Assembly: GCF_025147765.1 (NCBI RefSeq) | Contig: NZ_CP102265.1 | Span: 1,861,001 to 1,925,000 of the forward strand | Length of the DNA: 64,000 nucleotides | Source of the DNA: Blautia obeum ATCC 29174 | GTDB lineage: Bacteria; Bacillota; Clostridia; Lachnospirales; Lachnospiraceae | Reading direction: 5' to 3' | Shown here: piece by piece, positions 48,978 to 58,626 of the stretch | Position numbering within the stretch: position 1 is the first letter of the stretch | Layout: every line of letters starts with the position of its first letter | Program-made: the position numbers and the translations under genes | Notes under the pieces: generated by a model | Database searches by the model: none | Told to the model about the DNA's origin: nothing | What the model saw: the letters and a program-made list of their open reading frames with translations, nothing else

Positions 48978-50279
48978 CTACTGTTCTTCGTCTTCAAAAC
49001 GGACAGCAATAGAGTTGGCATGTGCAGTCAGCTGTTCTGAAGTTGCAAACTGTTCAATGTCTTTATGAATTTTACGCAGAGCTTCTCTCGAATAGTACAC
49101 GATACTGGATTTTTTTACAAAATCATCGACAGAAAGTGCGGAGAAGAATTTTGCTGTTCCATTTGTCGGAAGAACATGGTTTGGTCCGGCAAAATAATCG
49201 CCGAGTGGTTCAGAGCTGTTTTCACCGATAAAGATTGCTCCGGCATTTCTTACTTTCATCATTACTTCAAATGGGTTGGCAGTTACAATCTCCATATGTT
49301 CAGAAGCAATGGCGTTGGCTGCTTCAATGGCTTCATCCATGTCTTCTGCAATTAAAATATAACCAAAGTTATCGAGGGACTTCTGGATGATCTCTTTACG
49401 GGAAAGGACTTTGACAAAACCGTCAACTTCTTCGCTGACTTTTGCTGCAAGTTCCTTACTTGTCGTGATCAGGATGGCAGAAGCAAGCTCGTCATGTTCT
49501 GCTTGTGAAAGAAGGTCGGCAGCTACATATCTTGGATTGGCTGTTTCATCGGCAAGAACCAGAATCTCACTTGGGCCGGCAATGGAGTCAATGCTGACAT
49601 AGCCATAGACCGCTTTTTTGGCAAGCGCTACAAAGATGTTTCCAGGTCCTACAATTTTGTCAACTTTTGGGATACTTTCTGTACCGTAAGCAAGTGCACC
49701 GATTGCCTGTGCTCCGCCGACTTTGTAAATTTCATCTGCACCGGCTTCTTTGGCTGCAACCAGAGTGGATGGATTGACTTTACCGTCTTTTCCCGGAGGA
49801 GTTGTCATAACGATCTGGTCTACTCCAGCTACTTTGGCAGGAACGATGTTCATCAGTACGGAAGAAGGATAAACAGCCTTTCCGCCCGGAACATAAACAC
49901 CAACACGTTCAAGGGCAGTTACTTTCTGTCCAAGCATGGTACCATTTGTTTCACTGGTGAACCAGCTGTTCTGGCGCTGTTTTTCGTGATAGCTTCTGAT
50001 ATTAACAAGTGCTTTGCGGATAACATCGATCAGAGCCGGATCGACTGCCTCATAAGCTTCTTTTATTTCTTCTTCAGTTACTTTGATCGTATCTGCACTG
50101 ATCTCTGTTTTGTCGAACTCTTTTGTATAGGCAAAAAGAGCGGCATCGCCTTCTGTTTTTACTTTGTTCAGAATTTCGTCAACTGCTGCTTCAAATTTGC
50201 CATAGTTGTTTGGGCTTCGTTTCAGGAGATTTTCCAGAATATCTTTTGTACTTTCTTTTGTAAGTGCTACTGTACGCAT
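48978..50279 (-). CDS. hisD: Histidinol dehydrogenase
   Basis: A 433-residue Zn-dependent enzyme for the last two steps of histidine synthesis. Motifs include GVYVPGGKAVYPSSVLMN, GPGNIFVALAKK and the metal/substrate site DSIAGPSEILVLAD and QAEHDELASA. ATG at 50279 is set by AGAAGGG nine bases upstream; ATG at 50288 is too close to that site. Third gene in hisZ-G-D-B-IE. Confidence 0.97.
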   Translation of the reverse strand: MRTVALTKESTKDILENLLKRSPNNYGKFEAAVDEILNKVKTEGDAALFAYTKEFDKTEISADTIKVTEEEIKEAYEAVDPALIDVIRKALVNIRSYHEKQRQNSWFTSETNGTMLGQKVTALERVGVYVPGGKAVYPSSVLMNIVPAKVAGVDQIVMTTPPGKDGKVNPSTLVAAKEAGADEIYKVGGAQAIGALAYGTESIPKVDKIVGPGNIFVALAKKAVYGYVSIDSIAGPSEILVLADETANPRYVAADLLSQAEHDELASAILITTSKELAAKVSEEVDGFVKVLSRKEIIQKSLDNFGYILIAEDMDEAIEAANAIASEHMEIVTANPFEVMMKVRNAGAIFIGENSSEPLGDYFAGPNHVLPTNGTAKFFSALSVDDFVKKSSIVYYSREALRKIHKDIEQFATSEQLTAHANSIAVRFEDEEQ

Positions 50280-50303
50280 TATGTTCATCCCTTCTGTTGG
50301 TTA

Positions 50304-50945
50304 TTATTTACTGATCACATTTCTGAGATCACGGATCAGGTTACGGATTCGTTCATCTTCCATTTTCATGCTGACCTGGTTTACGACCATTCTTGCAGAA
50401 AGTGGGCAGACTTCTTCAAGAACATTTAGACCGTTTTCACGCAGGGTGCTTCCGGTTTCAACAATATCTACGATCACTTCGGAAAGTCCGACGATCGGAG
50501 CCAGTTCGATGGAACCGTTCAGCTTAATGATCTCTACTGTCTGATGTTTCTTATTATAAAAATAGTCTTTGGCAATGTTTGGATATTTGGTTGCAACGCG
50601 GATCAACTGGTTGTTCTGAAGCAGTTCACGGGCACTTTCCGGTCCACAGACACACATACGACATTTCCCGAATCCGAGGTCCATTACTTCATAAAGCTTA
50701 CGTCCTTCTTCAAGAATGATATCCTTGCCAGTGACGCCGATATCGGCAGCACCGTATTCAACGTAAGTTGGTACATCAGGTCCTTTGGCGAGGAAAAAAC
50801 GTAATTTCAGATCTTCATTGACAAAGATCAGTTTGCGGGTATCTTTGTCACGCATTTCTTCGCAGGTGATTCCAATCTGTTCAAACATATCCAGCGTTTT
50901 CTGTGCAAGTCTTCCCTTCGTAAGGGCAACGGTAAGATATCTCAT
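50304..50945 (-). CDS. hisG: ATP phosphoribosyltransferase, short form
   Basis: A 213-residue HisG of the short type, which has no C-terminal allosteric domain and needs HisZ. It shows LTVALTKGRLAQKTLDMF, the GADIGVTGKD strand and the PRPP loop in IVDIVETGSTLRENGL. It starts histidine synthesis from ATP and PRPP. The ATG begins one base after the hisZ stop (TGATATG), which couples the partner subunits. Confidence 0.96.
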   Translation of the reverse strand: MRYLTVALTKGRLAQKTLDMFEQIGITCEEMRDKDTRKLIFVNEDLKLRFFLAKGPDVPTYVEYGAADIGVTGKDIILEEGRKLYEVMDLGFGKCRMCVCGPESARELLQNNQLIRVATKYPNIAKDYFYNKKHQTVEIIKLNGSIELAPIVGLSEVIVDIVETGSTLRENGLNVLEEVCPLSARMVVNQVSMKMEDERIRNLIRDLRNVISK

Positions 50946-50946
50946 A

Positions 50947-52065
50947 TCAGCAGTCCTCCTTTTCACGGCGAAGAGCTACAGCCGTTCCTTCATTTCTCAA
51001 TTTCTGCGCTTCCAGAATGGCTTCGCGGCGATTAGCTTCTGTATAGGTAAGAATGACTGGTGCTTTTTTCTCCGGAAGTGAAATCTTCTGTCTGGACAGA
51101 GCCATAAGGAGATTATCGACAGTGATGCCAAAACCAATGGAGGCAGCAGGTTTGCCGAAATGTTTCAGAAGATTGTTGTAACGTCCTCCTTTTACGACTG
51201 GTTCACCGGTTCCATAAGTATATGCCTGGAAAATGATTCCTGTATAATACTGGAATTTGCTGAGCATACCGAAATCAAAGCTGACATACTTTTCATATCC
51301 GTAAATTTTGAGAATTTCATAGATTTCTTCCAGCCGTTCTACCGCTTTGATTGCACAGATATTGTCTGTCAGACTGCGTGCTTTCTGAAGAATTTCTGAA
51401 GAGCCGAACAGGTGTGGAAGTTCCAGAAAAGCTTTTTCCAGAGATTCCGGAATATTCTGGCTGCGTACAAGATCTTCTACACCAAAATAGTTTTTCTGGG
51501 AGATCAGGGAACGGAGATTTTCTTCTTCTTCGATATCCAGATTGGCATCCTGAAGAAGAGATTTGAAATAGTCAACCTGTCCGACACTGACCTGAAATTC
51601 TTTTAATCCGGCTTTTAAAAGGCATTCAACTGTCATGGCGAGAAGTTCTGCATCTGCTTCGGCAGAATCATCACCGATACGTTCTACACCCATCTGAGTG
51701 GTCTCTTTGAGTCGGCCCTGATAGCTGGAATTATTGATAAAAGTGTTTCCTGTATAAGAAAGTGTTATAACCTGGTGCTCCGGATTAAAATAAGTAGCGC
51801 AGGCTCTTGATACGGATGGTGTGAAGTCCGGGCGTAATACCAGGGTATTTCCTTCACGGTCAAAAAATTTATACAGATCCTTGGAAGGAATTGTACCTAC
51901 TTCTCTGCTGAATACTTCAAAATATTCAAAGGAAGGAGTTTCAATCTCCTCATATCCATAGGAATCAAATACTTTGCGGATTTCTGTCTGAAGATGATGC
52001 TTCTGGCTGCACTCTCCATTATAAATATCGCGAACACCTTCAGGTGTATGAAAAATTCGCTGCAT
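50947..52065 (-). CDS. hisZ: ATP phosphoribosyltransferase regulatory subunit
   Basis: A 372-residue protein with a class II aminoacyl-tRNA-synthetase-like fold related to HisRS (TPEGVRDIYNGECSQK, LVLRPDFTPSVSRACA, FDFGMLSKFQYYTGIIFQAY). It has lost tRNA charging and serves as the allosteric half of the HisG complex. ATG at 52065 follows GAGGAGGAAA. First gene of the operon, behind a consensus promoter. Confidence 0.95.
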   Translation of the reverse strand: MQRIFHTPEGVRDIYNGECSQKHHLQTEIRKVFDSYGYEEIETPSFEYFEVFSREVGTIPSKDLYKFFDREGNTLVLRPDFTPSVSRACATYFNPEHQVITLSYTGNTFINNSSYQGRLKETTQMGVERIGDDSAEADAELLAMTVECLLKAGLKEFQVSVGQVDYFKSLLQDANLDIEEEENLRSLISQKNYFGVEDLVRSQNIPESLEKAFLELPHLFGSSEILQKARSLTDNICAIKAVERLEEIYEILKIYGYEKYVSFDFGMLSKFQYYTGIIFQAYTYGTGEPVVKGGRYNNLLKHFGKPAASIGFGITVDNLLMALSRQKISLPEKKAPVILTYTEANRREAILEAQKLRNEGTAVALRREKEDC

Positions 52066-52132
52066 AGTCGTTTCCTCCTCATTACAGATAAGCACTTTAA
52101 CGTGCTACCATGTTACTATGTAAAACAAGAAA

Positions 52133-52161
52133 ATTATAGTAGAAAAAATAGAAAATGTCAA
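52133..52161 (-). promoter_or_regulatory. Consensus promoter of the his operon
   Basis: On the minus strand TTGACA (52161-52156), exactly 17 bases, and TATAAT (52138-52133). The -35 overlaps the end of recU. The leader of about 60 bases has an AGCAC/GTGCT hairpin (52091-52106) but no T-box or His-rich leader peptide. Confidence 0.88.
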
Positions 52162-52691
52162 TCCCGCAATTTCAGATCTGTCTGGATTCCATCCAGATAG
52201 GGAACAAGAAATCCATTTTTTTTCTGTAAATAGTAAATGGAATTCAATTCTTCGCGCCGAAAGCTTTTGCGCCCTCCGGACTGCATGCGATTCCAGAACT
52301 TCATCAGGTCACGGAGCGGAAGGTAATAAAACAGATCTGCATGACTGAAAAAAATAAGAAAAAAAGCAATTCCGCCCTGCTGCTCAAAGGCGTTCATGAA
52401 TTCGACCTGATGCGGGTGGATATTGCTTAACGGAAAAGTATCAACACTGCATTCTTTAGCATCAAAGCAGACCGGGATTCCCTGAACAGCACCGATATAA
52501 TCGACTGTACTGCGTTGCTCAAAGTATGCGAGTGTGATATGACGGTTTTCTTTGTCCATGCGGACTGGTGTGATCGGCGTTGGAATTTTCTGAATCAGAG
52601 CAAGGTTTTTTTCTGCATATTGTTCATTGGTTCGGTTCACGAGATCCTCCAGGGTTGAACCCCGGAGGCCTCTGCTGTTCCAGGTTGCCAT
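52158..52691 (-). CDS. recU: Holliday junction resolvase RecU
   Basis: A 177-residue RecU with the family motifs GSTLEDLVNRTNEQY, the catalytic core DYIGAVQGIPVCFDAKE (D and E-x-K type) and HPHQVEFMNAF. It cuts four-way junctions in recombination and chromosome segregation in Gram-positive bacteria. In Bacillus recU pairs with ponA; here it follows lepB by 14 bases. Its end hosts the his promoter. Confidence 0.92.
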   Translation of the reverse strand: MATWNSRGLRGSTLEDLVNRTNEQYAEKNLALIQKIPTPITPVRMDKENRHITLAYFEQRSTVDYIGAVQGIPVCFDAKECSVDTFPLSNIHPHQVEFMNAFEQQGGIAFFLIFFSHADLFYYLPLRDLMKFWNRMQSGGRKSFRREELNSIYYLQKKNGFLVPYLDGIQTDLKLRD

Positions 52692-52705
52692 ATTGGAAAA
52701 TCCTC

Positions 52706-53263
52706 TCAGTTCAGAAGTTTGATAGATGGATAATAGCGTACGATGGCTTTTCCGACGATCTCATCAAAGGATACAAAGGTGTTTTTCCAGAATCTTGAGT
52801 CTCTGGAATATTCGCGGTTGTCACCGAGCATAAAGTAACTGTTTTCCGGTACCTTATAGGGACCATAATTTCCAGTCGGAACCTCCGGTACGAAGCTGTC
52901 ATCCAATGGTTCATCAGAGCCATTTATGTATACTTTACCGTCACGGATTTCTACGGTTTCACCAGGAAGTCCGATCAGACGTTTGATGAACAGCTGGCTT
53001 TCATCATCCGGGAATTTGAAGATGATGATATCAAAGCGTTCCGGATCTTTGGTTTTGTAGGAAATGTGTTTGCCGAAGAAATCAAAGTTCAGACCATATG
53101 CCATGCGGAAACCGAAGATACGGTCACCGGTCATAATCGTATTTTCCATGGATTCAGACGGAATTTTGGCGTTGATGAGAACAACATTATTTACAACAAG
53201 AACTACTACTACAACAATGATGATCATTTTTACATAATCCCAGATTTCATTCCAGATTTTCAT
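52706..53263 (-). CDS. lepB: Signal peptidase I
   Basis: A 185-residue type I peptidase: one N-terminal membrane segment (about 10-30), catalytic S38 (PSESMENT) and general base K94 (LFIKRLIGLPGE), then box E GDNREYSRDSR. It removes signal peptides from the many exported proteins seen in this window. It overlaps the upstream pseudouridine synthase gene by 17 bases. Confidence 0.95.
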   Translation of the reverse strand: MKIWNEIWDYVKMIIIVVVVVLVVNNVVLINAKIPSESMENTIMTGDRIFGFRMAYGLNFDFFGKHISYKTKDPERFDIIIFKFPDDESQLFIKRLIGLPGETVEIRDGKVYINGSDEPLDDSFVPEVPTGNYGPYKVPENSYFMLGDNREYSRDSRFWKNTFVSFDEIVGKAIVRYYPSIKLLN

Positions 53264-54239
53264 AACTACACTCCTCTAAATGTTCTTCTTTTAATATATG
53301 TTGAAATTGCACTGGTAAAACTGCCTCAAAATGTTTTTCGGACAGGTTATGCAATTTTCCTTCAAGTTCAGGAAAAGTCAGGCGATAAGCATGGAGAAGC
53401 TGATGTTTCAGCCCATAATGATCACGGAAATATCGATTGAATTCCTGGCTGCCGTATTTTGCATCACCGGCCAGAGGATGTCCCTCAGATGCCAGATGCG
53501 CACGAATCTGATGTGTACGGCCCGTGATCAGTCGTACTTTCAAAAGAGTTGCATGCTCATTATTGCAGATAGGTGTGTACTGTGTTTCGATTGGCTGGGC
53601 ATCTTTTTCTTTTGTCGGTGAAACACTTACTTTATTCAGGTTTGCATCTTTATGCAGATATCCACGGATATGCCGCGAGCGGGTAAGCTTTCCCTTAACG
53701 ATGCATAAATAGTCTTTATGAACGGTACGGTCATGAAATAACGTTGACAGTTCCTGCAGTCCTGCAAGAGATTTTCCGGCTGCGATAACACCGCTTGTAT
53801 TTTTGTCCAGACGGTTGCATACGGAAGGATGAAAGGTCCGCAGATTTTCTTCTGTCAGTGAACCATTTTGAAGAAGATATCCAATCAGGTATTCTACCAT
53901 GGAAGGTTCTTTGGTATCATCTGGCTGAGAAAGCATACCTGCCGGTTTGTTGATCAGAAGAATATCAGTGTCTTCATAGATGATATCCAGATCAGTTACG
54001 GCCCTTGCTGTCTGTTCCTGCTGACTGAATTTTGAAAAAGTTTCATCACTGAGAAACAGTCTGATCTGGTCTCCGGTGTTGAGCTTTTCGTTTCCAGTTG
54101 CTTTTCTGCCATTTAATGTGATGTTTTTTTTGCGAAGCATTTTATAAAAAAAGCTTTTGGGTGCATTCCGGAGTAGTTTTGCAAGATATTTGTCAAAGCG
54201 CTGTCCGGCCTCGTTTTCGGTGATTTGGAATTCTTTCAT
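53247..54239 (-). CDS. RluA-family pseudouridine synthase (S4 domain)
   Basis: A 330-residue enzyme with an S4 domain (about 12-75) and catalytic aspartate D145 in CNRLDKNTSG; later motifs RLITGRTHQIRAHL and GHPLAGDAKYG. It differs in the HRLD box (NRLD) from the RluD-type enzyme at 24903, so it may modify a different site, for instance the RluC-type positions of 23S rRNA. It lies between a small membrane protein gene and lepB. Confidence 0.88.
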   Translation of the reverse strand: MKEFQITENEAGQRFDKYLAKLLRNAPKSFFYKMLRKKNITLNGRKATGNEKLNTGDQIRLFLSDETFSKFSQQEQTARAVTDLDIIYEDTDILLINKPAGMLSQPDDTKEPSMVEYLIGYLLQNGSLTEENLRTFHPSVCNRLDKNTSGVIAAGKSLAGLQELSTLFHDRTVHKDYLCIVKGKLTRSRHIRGYLHKDANLNKVSVSPTKEKDAQPIETQYTPICNNEHATLLKVRLITGRTHQIRAHLASEGHPLAGDAKYGSQEFNRYFRDHYGLKHQLLHAYRLTFPELEGKLHNLSEKHFEAVLPVQFQHILKEEHLEECSYENLE

Positions 54240-54248
54240 AAAGCTCCT

Positions 54249-54872
54249 TTACAGACAGATTGCCAGAATAGTGTGTTTGATCAGTTCATTTCTGGAAAGT
54301 TCCGGATATTTTTCGTCCGGGCGGAATTTAATTCCCTCCTCCAGAGATTCTTTGTGTGCATTCATGGAATCAAGACGTTCCAGAAACGGATCCAGTCGGG
54401 TAAAAATCTTGACGGTTGCTTTGAAACTGTTTCCTCTGAGAATCTTCTGACATTCCCGCTCCATGAAAGCTACGTCAATTTTAGGATCACTGCTATATCC
54501 GACAACAGTGTTTCCACAAATTGCAAATGCGTCAATGTTTGCACTTTTCTCATAGAAAGTCATGTACATTTCATAAGACATGGTAAGTTCGCCGGCATGT
54601 TCATGAATCCTACGGTATACAGATGTTTCTACTTGTCTGGCGCGAAAGATCATGATCAGGCTGACCAGAGATTTGCAGGCTGGAAGGCAGCCGACAACAG
54701 CTATCACAGTCCAGATAGTCAGTCTTGTATGAAAATATAGCATTGCTGAGAAAAAAATCAGCAAAGGTACTGCAAATAAAACAGCTGTAATAAGAATCCG
54801 CCGTTTCTTTTCGGAGGCAAGATATCCATAATCTCCCTTTCTGGAAGAATTACGTTTTTTTGTTTTACTCAT
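54249..54872 (-). CDS. Two-helix membrane protein of unknown function
   Basis: A 207-residue protein with a basic N-terminus, two membrane segments (about 26-47 and 51-73) and a cytoplasmic domain of about 130 residues. No motif is recognised. It lies nine bases upstream of the pseudouridine synthase gene and 20 downstream of ygiQ on the same strand; such a conserved place suggests a core but uncharacterised gene. Confidence 0.65.
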   Translation of the reverse strand: MSKTKKRNSSRKGDYGYLASEKKRRILITAVLFAVPLLIFFSAMLYFHTRLTIWTVIAVVGCLPACKSLVSLIMIFRARQVETSVYRRIHEHAGELTMSYEMYMTFYEKSANIDAFAICGNTVVGYSSDPKIDVAFMERECQKILRGNSFKATVKIFTRLDPFLERLDSMNAHKESLEEGIKFRPDEKYPELSRNELIKHTILAICL

Positions 54873-54892
54873 GTAATGCTCCTTTAAATGTT

Positions 54893-56788
54893 TTATTTCT
54901 TCGTTTTTTTCTTATGTGTATTGCGGATGGTGGTTCTGTGAGCTGGTCTGCGTGATGAACCAGAGTTTTTGTTTCCTGGAGAAAAACTGTTTTTCTTTTC
55001 CGGACGAATTAGGCATTTCGGACCAAAACCGACCAGATCCATGCGTCCGGCACGCTGCAGTCCTTCCAGAACCAGCTTACGGTTGGCTGGATTCTTGTAC
55101 TGCATCAACGCACGTTGTATCGCTTTTTCATGAGGATCTTTCGGTACATAAACCGATTTTCCGTCCAGTGGATTGATACCGGTATAATACATACAGGTAG
55201 AAAGTGTGGATGGTGTTGGATAAAAGTCCTGCACCTGTTCCGGGGTGAAGCCAAGATCACGCACATATTCAGCGAGTTTTACGGCATCTTTGATCGTACA
55301 TCCTGGATGAGAAGACATAAAGTATGGAACAGCATACTGTTTCTTGCCGGTAGCTTCATTTGCTTTGTCATATTCTCTGAGAAACGTCTGATAGATCTGA
55401 TGAGATGGTTTACCCATATAGTGAAGTACCTGGTCTGAAACATGTTCCGGTGCAACACGAAGCTGTCCACTGATATGATATTTGACCAGTTCCTGCATAA
55501 ATACAGGACTTTTATCTGCGACAACATAATCAAAACGTACACCAGAACGGATAAAGACTTTTTTGACACCGGGTACTTTGCGCAGTTTTCGAAGAAGGGA
55601 AACATAGTCTGTGTGATCTACCTGAAGGTTTCCACATGGCTTCGGAAAAAGACACTGGCGATTCTGACAGACTCCTTTTGTCAGCTGTTTCTGACAGGAT
55701 GGTTGTCTGAAATCTGCGGTCGGACCGCCTACATCATGAATATAACCCTTAAAATCAGGATCCTTTGTCATTTTGATGGCTTCTTTCAGAATCGATTCAT
55801 GGCTTCGGGTCTGAAGGATTCTGCCCTGATGAAATGTCAGTGCACAGAAATTACATCCACCGAAACAGCCTCGGTTGCTGGTGAGACTGAATTTAATTTC
55901 CTCCAGTGCCGGAATACCGCCTTTGGCATTATACATCGGATGCCAGGTGTCAGTATATGGCAGATCATAGACATCATCCATTTCCTGCTGTGAAAGCGGA
56001 TGTGCCGGAGGATTCTGAATAATATAGCCTCTGGTTCCATAACTCTCAGCAAGTGGTTTGGCGGTAAAAGGATCTGTATTACGGTATTGAACTGCGAAAC
56101 TGTCAGCATAAGTGTGTTTGTTAGACGAAACTTCCTCATAGGAAGGGAGAACGATTGGTTCGAATGCACGGGACAGATCTTTGCACTTGTACACAGTACC
56201 AGGAATGTAAGTGATCTCTTCAACTGGCAGTCCACTCTGTAGTGCTTCGGCAATCTGAAGAATTGAATGCTCTCCCATTCCGTAAGAAATCAGATCCGCA
56301 CCGGAATCCATAAGGACACTTCTACGCACGCGGTTATCCCAGTAATCGTAATGAGCAAGACGTCTGAGGCTTGCCTCAATACCGCCAAGGATAATTGGAG
56401 TATGTTTATATGTCTGACGAATCAGGTTGCTGTATACGACCGTTGGCATATCCGGCCGAAGTCCCATCTCGCCGCCCGGAGAATAAGAATCTTTCTGGCG
56501 ATGTTTCCTTGAGACTGTGTAATGATTGACCATGGAATCCATATTTCCGGCTGTTACAAGGAAACCAAGGCGCGGTTCACCAAAAGTCTGAATGCTTTCT
56601 TTATGACGCCAGTCCGGCTGTGGGATGATTCCCACACGGTATCCACGACTCTCAAGGAGACGGCTGATAATGGCAGAACCGAAAGAAGGATGATCTACAT
56701 AGGCATCTCCTGTGATATATACAAAATCGACCTGATCCCATCCGCGCTGCTGCATTTCCTGCTTTGTTACGGGTAAAAAGTTTTGCAT
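54893..56788 (-). CDS. ygiQ: YgiQ family radical SAM protein
   Basis: A 631-residue member of the YgiQ group: an N-terminal domain with HPSFGSAIISRLLESRGYRVG, a radical SAM domain with the cluster motif RGCFGGCNFCALTFHQGR, and a C-terminal DUF3362-type region that ends in a lysine/arginine-rich tail. The gene is common in anaerobes. The substrate and product are unknown. Confidence 0.92.
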   Translation of the reverse strand: MQNFLPVTKQEMQQRGWDQVDFVYITGDAYVDHPSFGSAIISRLLESRGYRVGIIPQPDWRHKESIQTFGEPRLGFLVTAGNMDSMVNHYTVSRKHRQKDSYSPGGEMGLRPDMPTVVYSNLIRQTYKHTPIILGGIEASLRRLAHYDYWDNRVRRSVLMDSGADLISYGMGEHSILQIAEALQSGLPVEEITYIPGTVYKCKDLSRAFEPIVLPSYEEVSSNKHTYADSFAVQYRNTDPFTAKPLAESYGTRGYIIQNPPAHPLSQQEMDDVYDLPYTDTWHPMYNAKGGIPALEEIKFSLTSNRGCFGGCNFCALTFHQGRILQTRSHESILKEAIKMTKDPDFKGYIHDVGGPTADFRQPSCQKQLTKGVCQNRQCLFPKPCGNLQVDHTDYVSLLRKLRKVPGVKKVFIRSGVRFDYVVADKSPVFMQELVKYHISGQLRVAPEHVSDQVLHYMGKPSHQIYQTFLREYDKANEATGKKQYAVPYFMSSHPGCTIKDAVKLAEYVRDLGFTPEQVQDFYPTPSTLSTCMYYTGINPLDGKSVYVPKDPHEKAIQRALMQYKNPANRKLVLEGLQRAGRMDLVGFGPKCLIRPEKKNSFSPGNKNSGSSRRPAHRTTIRNTHKKKTKK

Positions 56789-56797
56789 TATATACTC

Positions 56798-57604
56798 CTA
56801 AAATGAAACGGACTGGGCTCTATAACCCTCCGCAATAATGTCGAGCTGACGATGAAAACGGGCAAGCTGCTGAAGATCTTTTGTGCGGAATACCCGTAGA
56901 AATTCATCCTGGATTTTTTCAACTTCTCTTTTGTTGGAAATCTTGTACAGGTTTTCAATGCTGAGCAAAATGTCTTTTACCAGATTGGACTGTGTCTGTG
57001 AAGAATTCTGCGCATCCATAATCTCATCACGAACAGATGACATTTCACGGTCCAGTGCAATGATTGCATCAGCTGCGTTGCTCAGTCGCTCGGCTACATG
57101 TAAAGGCATCTCGCCTTTGTACTTATACTGCAGAGAATGTTCGATCGTAGCCCAGAAGTTCATAGCCATTGTACGAATCTGAATTTCGGCCTGAAGGCGT
57201 TTTGGCCCATTGATCGTATCTACAGTATAATAAATGATCAGATGATAACTCCGGTAACCACTCTGCTTGATATGTTTCAGATAGTTTTTTTCACTTTTGA
57301 TGGTCATATCACTGCGGCTACGGATAATAGAGGCTACGGTATCAATATCTTCTTCAAACTGACAGATGATGCGGATACCGGCAATGTCTTCAATCTCTTC
57401 TTCCATCTTTTCCATGGGGATATGTTTGCGCTGCATTTTCTCCAGGATACTTGGAAGACTCTTGACACGCCCACTGACCTGTTCAATCGGGGAATACAGG
57501 TCATTTTGCTTGTGTTCATCTATAATATGTTCAAACTTTACCATCAGTTCTTTGACAGCAAGTTCATATGGACATAAAATACTTCTCCATAACTGTATTT
57601 CCAT
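56798..57604 (-). CDS. Small alarmone synthetase (GTP pyrophosphokinase family)
   Basis: A 268-residue RelA/SpoT synthetase-domain protein without hydrolase, TGS or ACT domains. Motifs: SGRVKSLPSILEKM, DIAGIR (73-78), GYRSYH (116-121) and EIQIRT (140-145), so the site is complete. It makes (p)ppGpp from ATP and GDP/GTP. It is somewhat longer than Bacillus RelQ (about 211), the extra part being a C-terminal helical region. ATG at 57604 follows AAGGAG. A second, damaged RelA/SpoT-domain gene lies at 43420. Confidence 0.92.
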   Translation of the reverse strand: MEIQLWRSILCPYELAVKELMVKFEHIIDEHKQNDLYSPIEQVSGRVKSLPSILEKMQRKHIPMEKMEEEIEDIAGIRIICQFEEDIDTVASIIRSRSDMTIKSEKNYLKHIKQSGYRSYHLIIYYTVDTINGPKRLQAEIQIRTMAMNFWATIEHSLQYKYKGEMPLHVAERLSNAADAIIALDREMSSVRDEIMDAQNSSQTQSNLVKDILLSIENLYKISNKREVEKIQDEFLRVFRTKDLQQLARFHRQLDIIAEGYRAQSVSF

Positions 57605-57703
57605 AAATATCGCTCCTTGCAGGATTGTTGCTTTGAAGTTAAGACCTGAAATACGAAAAGACAAAACTTCCCATACAGTATAACACAATTTGTACAATTT
57701 TTG

Positions 57704-58513
57704 TTAGTAATATGTATACTTTCTGATTTTTTTTCGGAGACATTGTAAAACATGGTATGGATTTACGCTGATATCCTGTCCTTCTGGGGTGGTGATATAG
57801 ATGCCAAGGTGAAGGTGCACCGGAAACCTTTCGGAAGTGCCCTCCTGTCCATATCCGGTATTTCCCATGAAACCAAGAATTTCTCCGGCCTGCACTCTAT
57901 CACCGGGAGTAAAATCTTCCTCATAGGAGGAAAGATGCGCATAATAAAAATATCCGCCAGAGTCAGAACGGATACCAATTCGGTATCCGCCAAGAGGCAG
58001 CCAGCCTTTTTGTTCAACAATGCCGTCTGTGATGCTGATGATGGGATAATAGCCGGATTGACTGACGGGACCAAAGAGATCGGTTCCTTCATGATGGCGA
58101 TTTCCACCGTATGTACGTGAGTCCATCCAACTGTCTTCATAGCTGATGTCATCAGAGGCAACAGGAAAATACTGCAGATTTCCCCAGATTGCTTCATAAT
58201 AATTTTTTAGCTGCAGATAGCAGCTTTTTTTGTACAACAGATAAAAGGTATTATCAGGAGAAATATGTTGAGGATGAAAATGACTGTTTAACATGGTTGT
58301 GGTAAGAAGATCACACCAGTCTGAAGGATAAAGACCGGATTCTGTCAATTGACGATAAAGTTCCGGGGACAGATTCTGTTGTCGGAACTCAGCAGAGGCG
58401 GCACAGTCTTTTTTTAGAACAGAGACAGTGCTTCGACTGAATGAAATGTAGGACAGTATGCTGTTAGACAGTATCAGAATGAAAAATACAAAGAAAAAAG
58501 AAGAACGTGACAT
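57704..58513 (-). CDS. M23-family (LytM) peptidase, membrane-anchored
   Basis: A 269-residue protein: an N-terminal signal anchor (about 5-23), a linker, and an M23 zinc metallopeptidase domain with H141-x3-D145 (HHEGTD) and H233-x-H235 (VHLHLG). It should cut peptide crosslinks in peptidoglycan, or bind partners if inactive; all ligands are present. The short stretch before HEGTD suggests a SpoIIQ/SpoIVFA-like or housekeeping M23, not a multi-domain autolysin. It faces the same way as the neighbouring operon but lies 99 bases upstream. Confidence 0.85.
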   Translation of the reverse strand: MSRSSFFFVFFILILSNSILSYISFSRSTVSVLKKDCAASAEFRQQNLSPELYRQLTESGLYPSDWCDLLTTTMLNSHFHPQHISPDNTFYLLYKKSCYLQLKNYYEAIWGNLQYFPVASDDISYEDSWMDSRTYGGNRHHEGTDLFGPVSQSGYYPIISITDGIVEQKGWLPLGGYRIGIRSDSGGYFYYAHLSSYEEDFTPGDRVQAGEILGFMGNTGYGQEGTSERFPVHLHLGIYITTPEGQDISVNPYHVLQCLRKKIRKYTYY

Positions 58514-58553
58514 AGATGTTATACTTTCTGAGTGGTTTTCAGATTATTATATG

Positions 58554-58582
58554 CAAAAAAGACTCCGCATATCTGCGAAGCC
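58554..58582 (-). terminator. Terminator of pepD
   Basis: On the minus strand GGCTTCGCA (58582-58574) pairs with TGCGGAGTC (58569-58561) with two G-U wobbles, over a 4-base loop, followed by TTTTTT. The wobbles pair only in the leftward RNA, which fixes the direction. Confidence 0.85.
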
Positions 58583-58626
58583 TTTTTGAGTAATTGAATT
58601 TATAATAGAATTTTGACTGCTTAAGC

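Noticed and set aside
52091..52106. AGCAC/GTGCT hairpin in the his leader as a T-box or his attenuator
   Set aside because: The leader of about 60 bases is too short for a T-box, has no specifier loop or run of His codons, and no alternative terminator.
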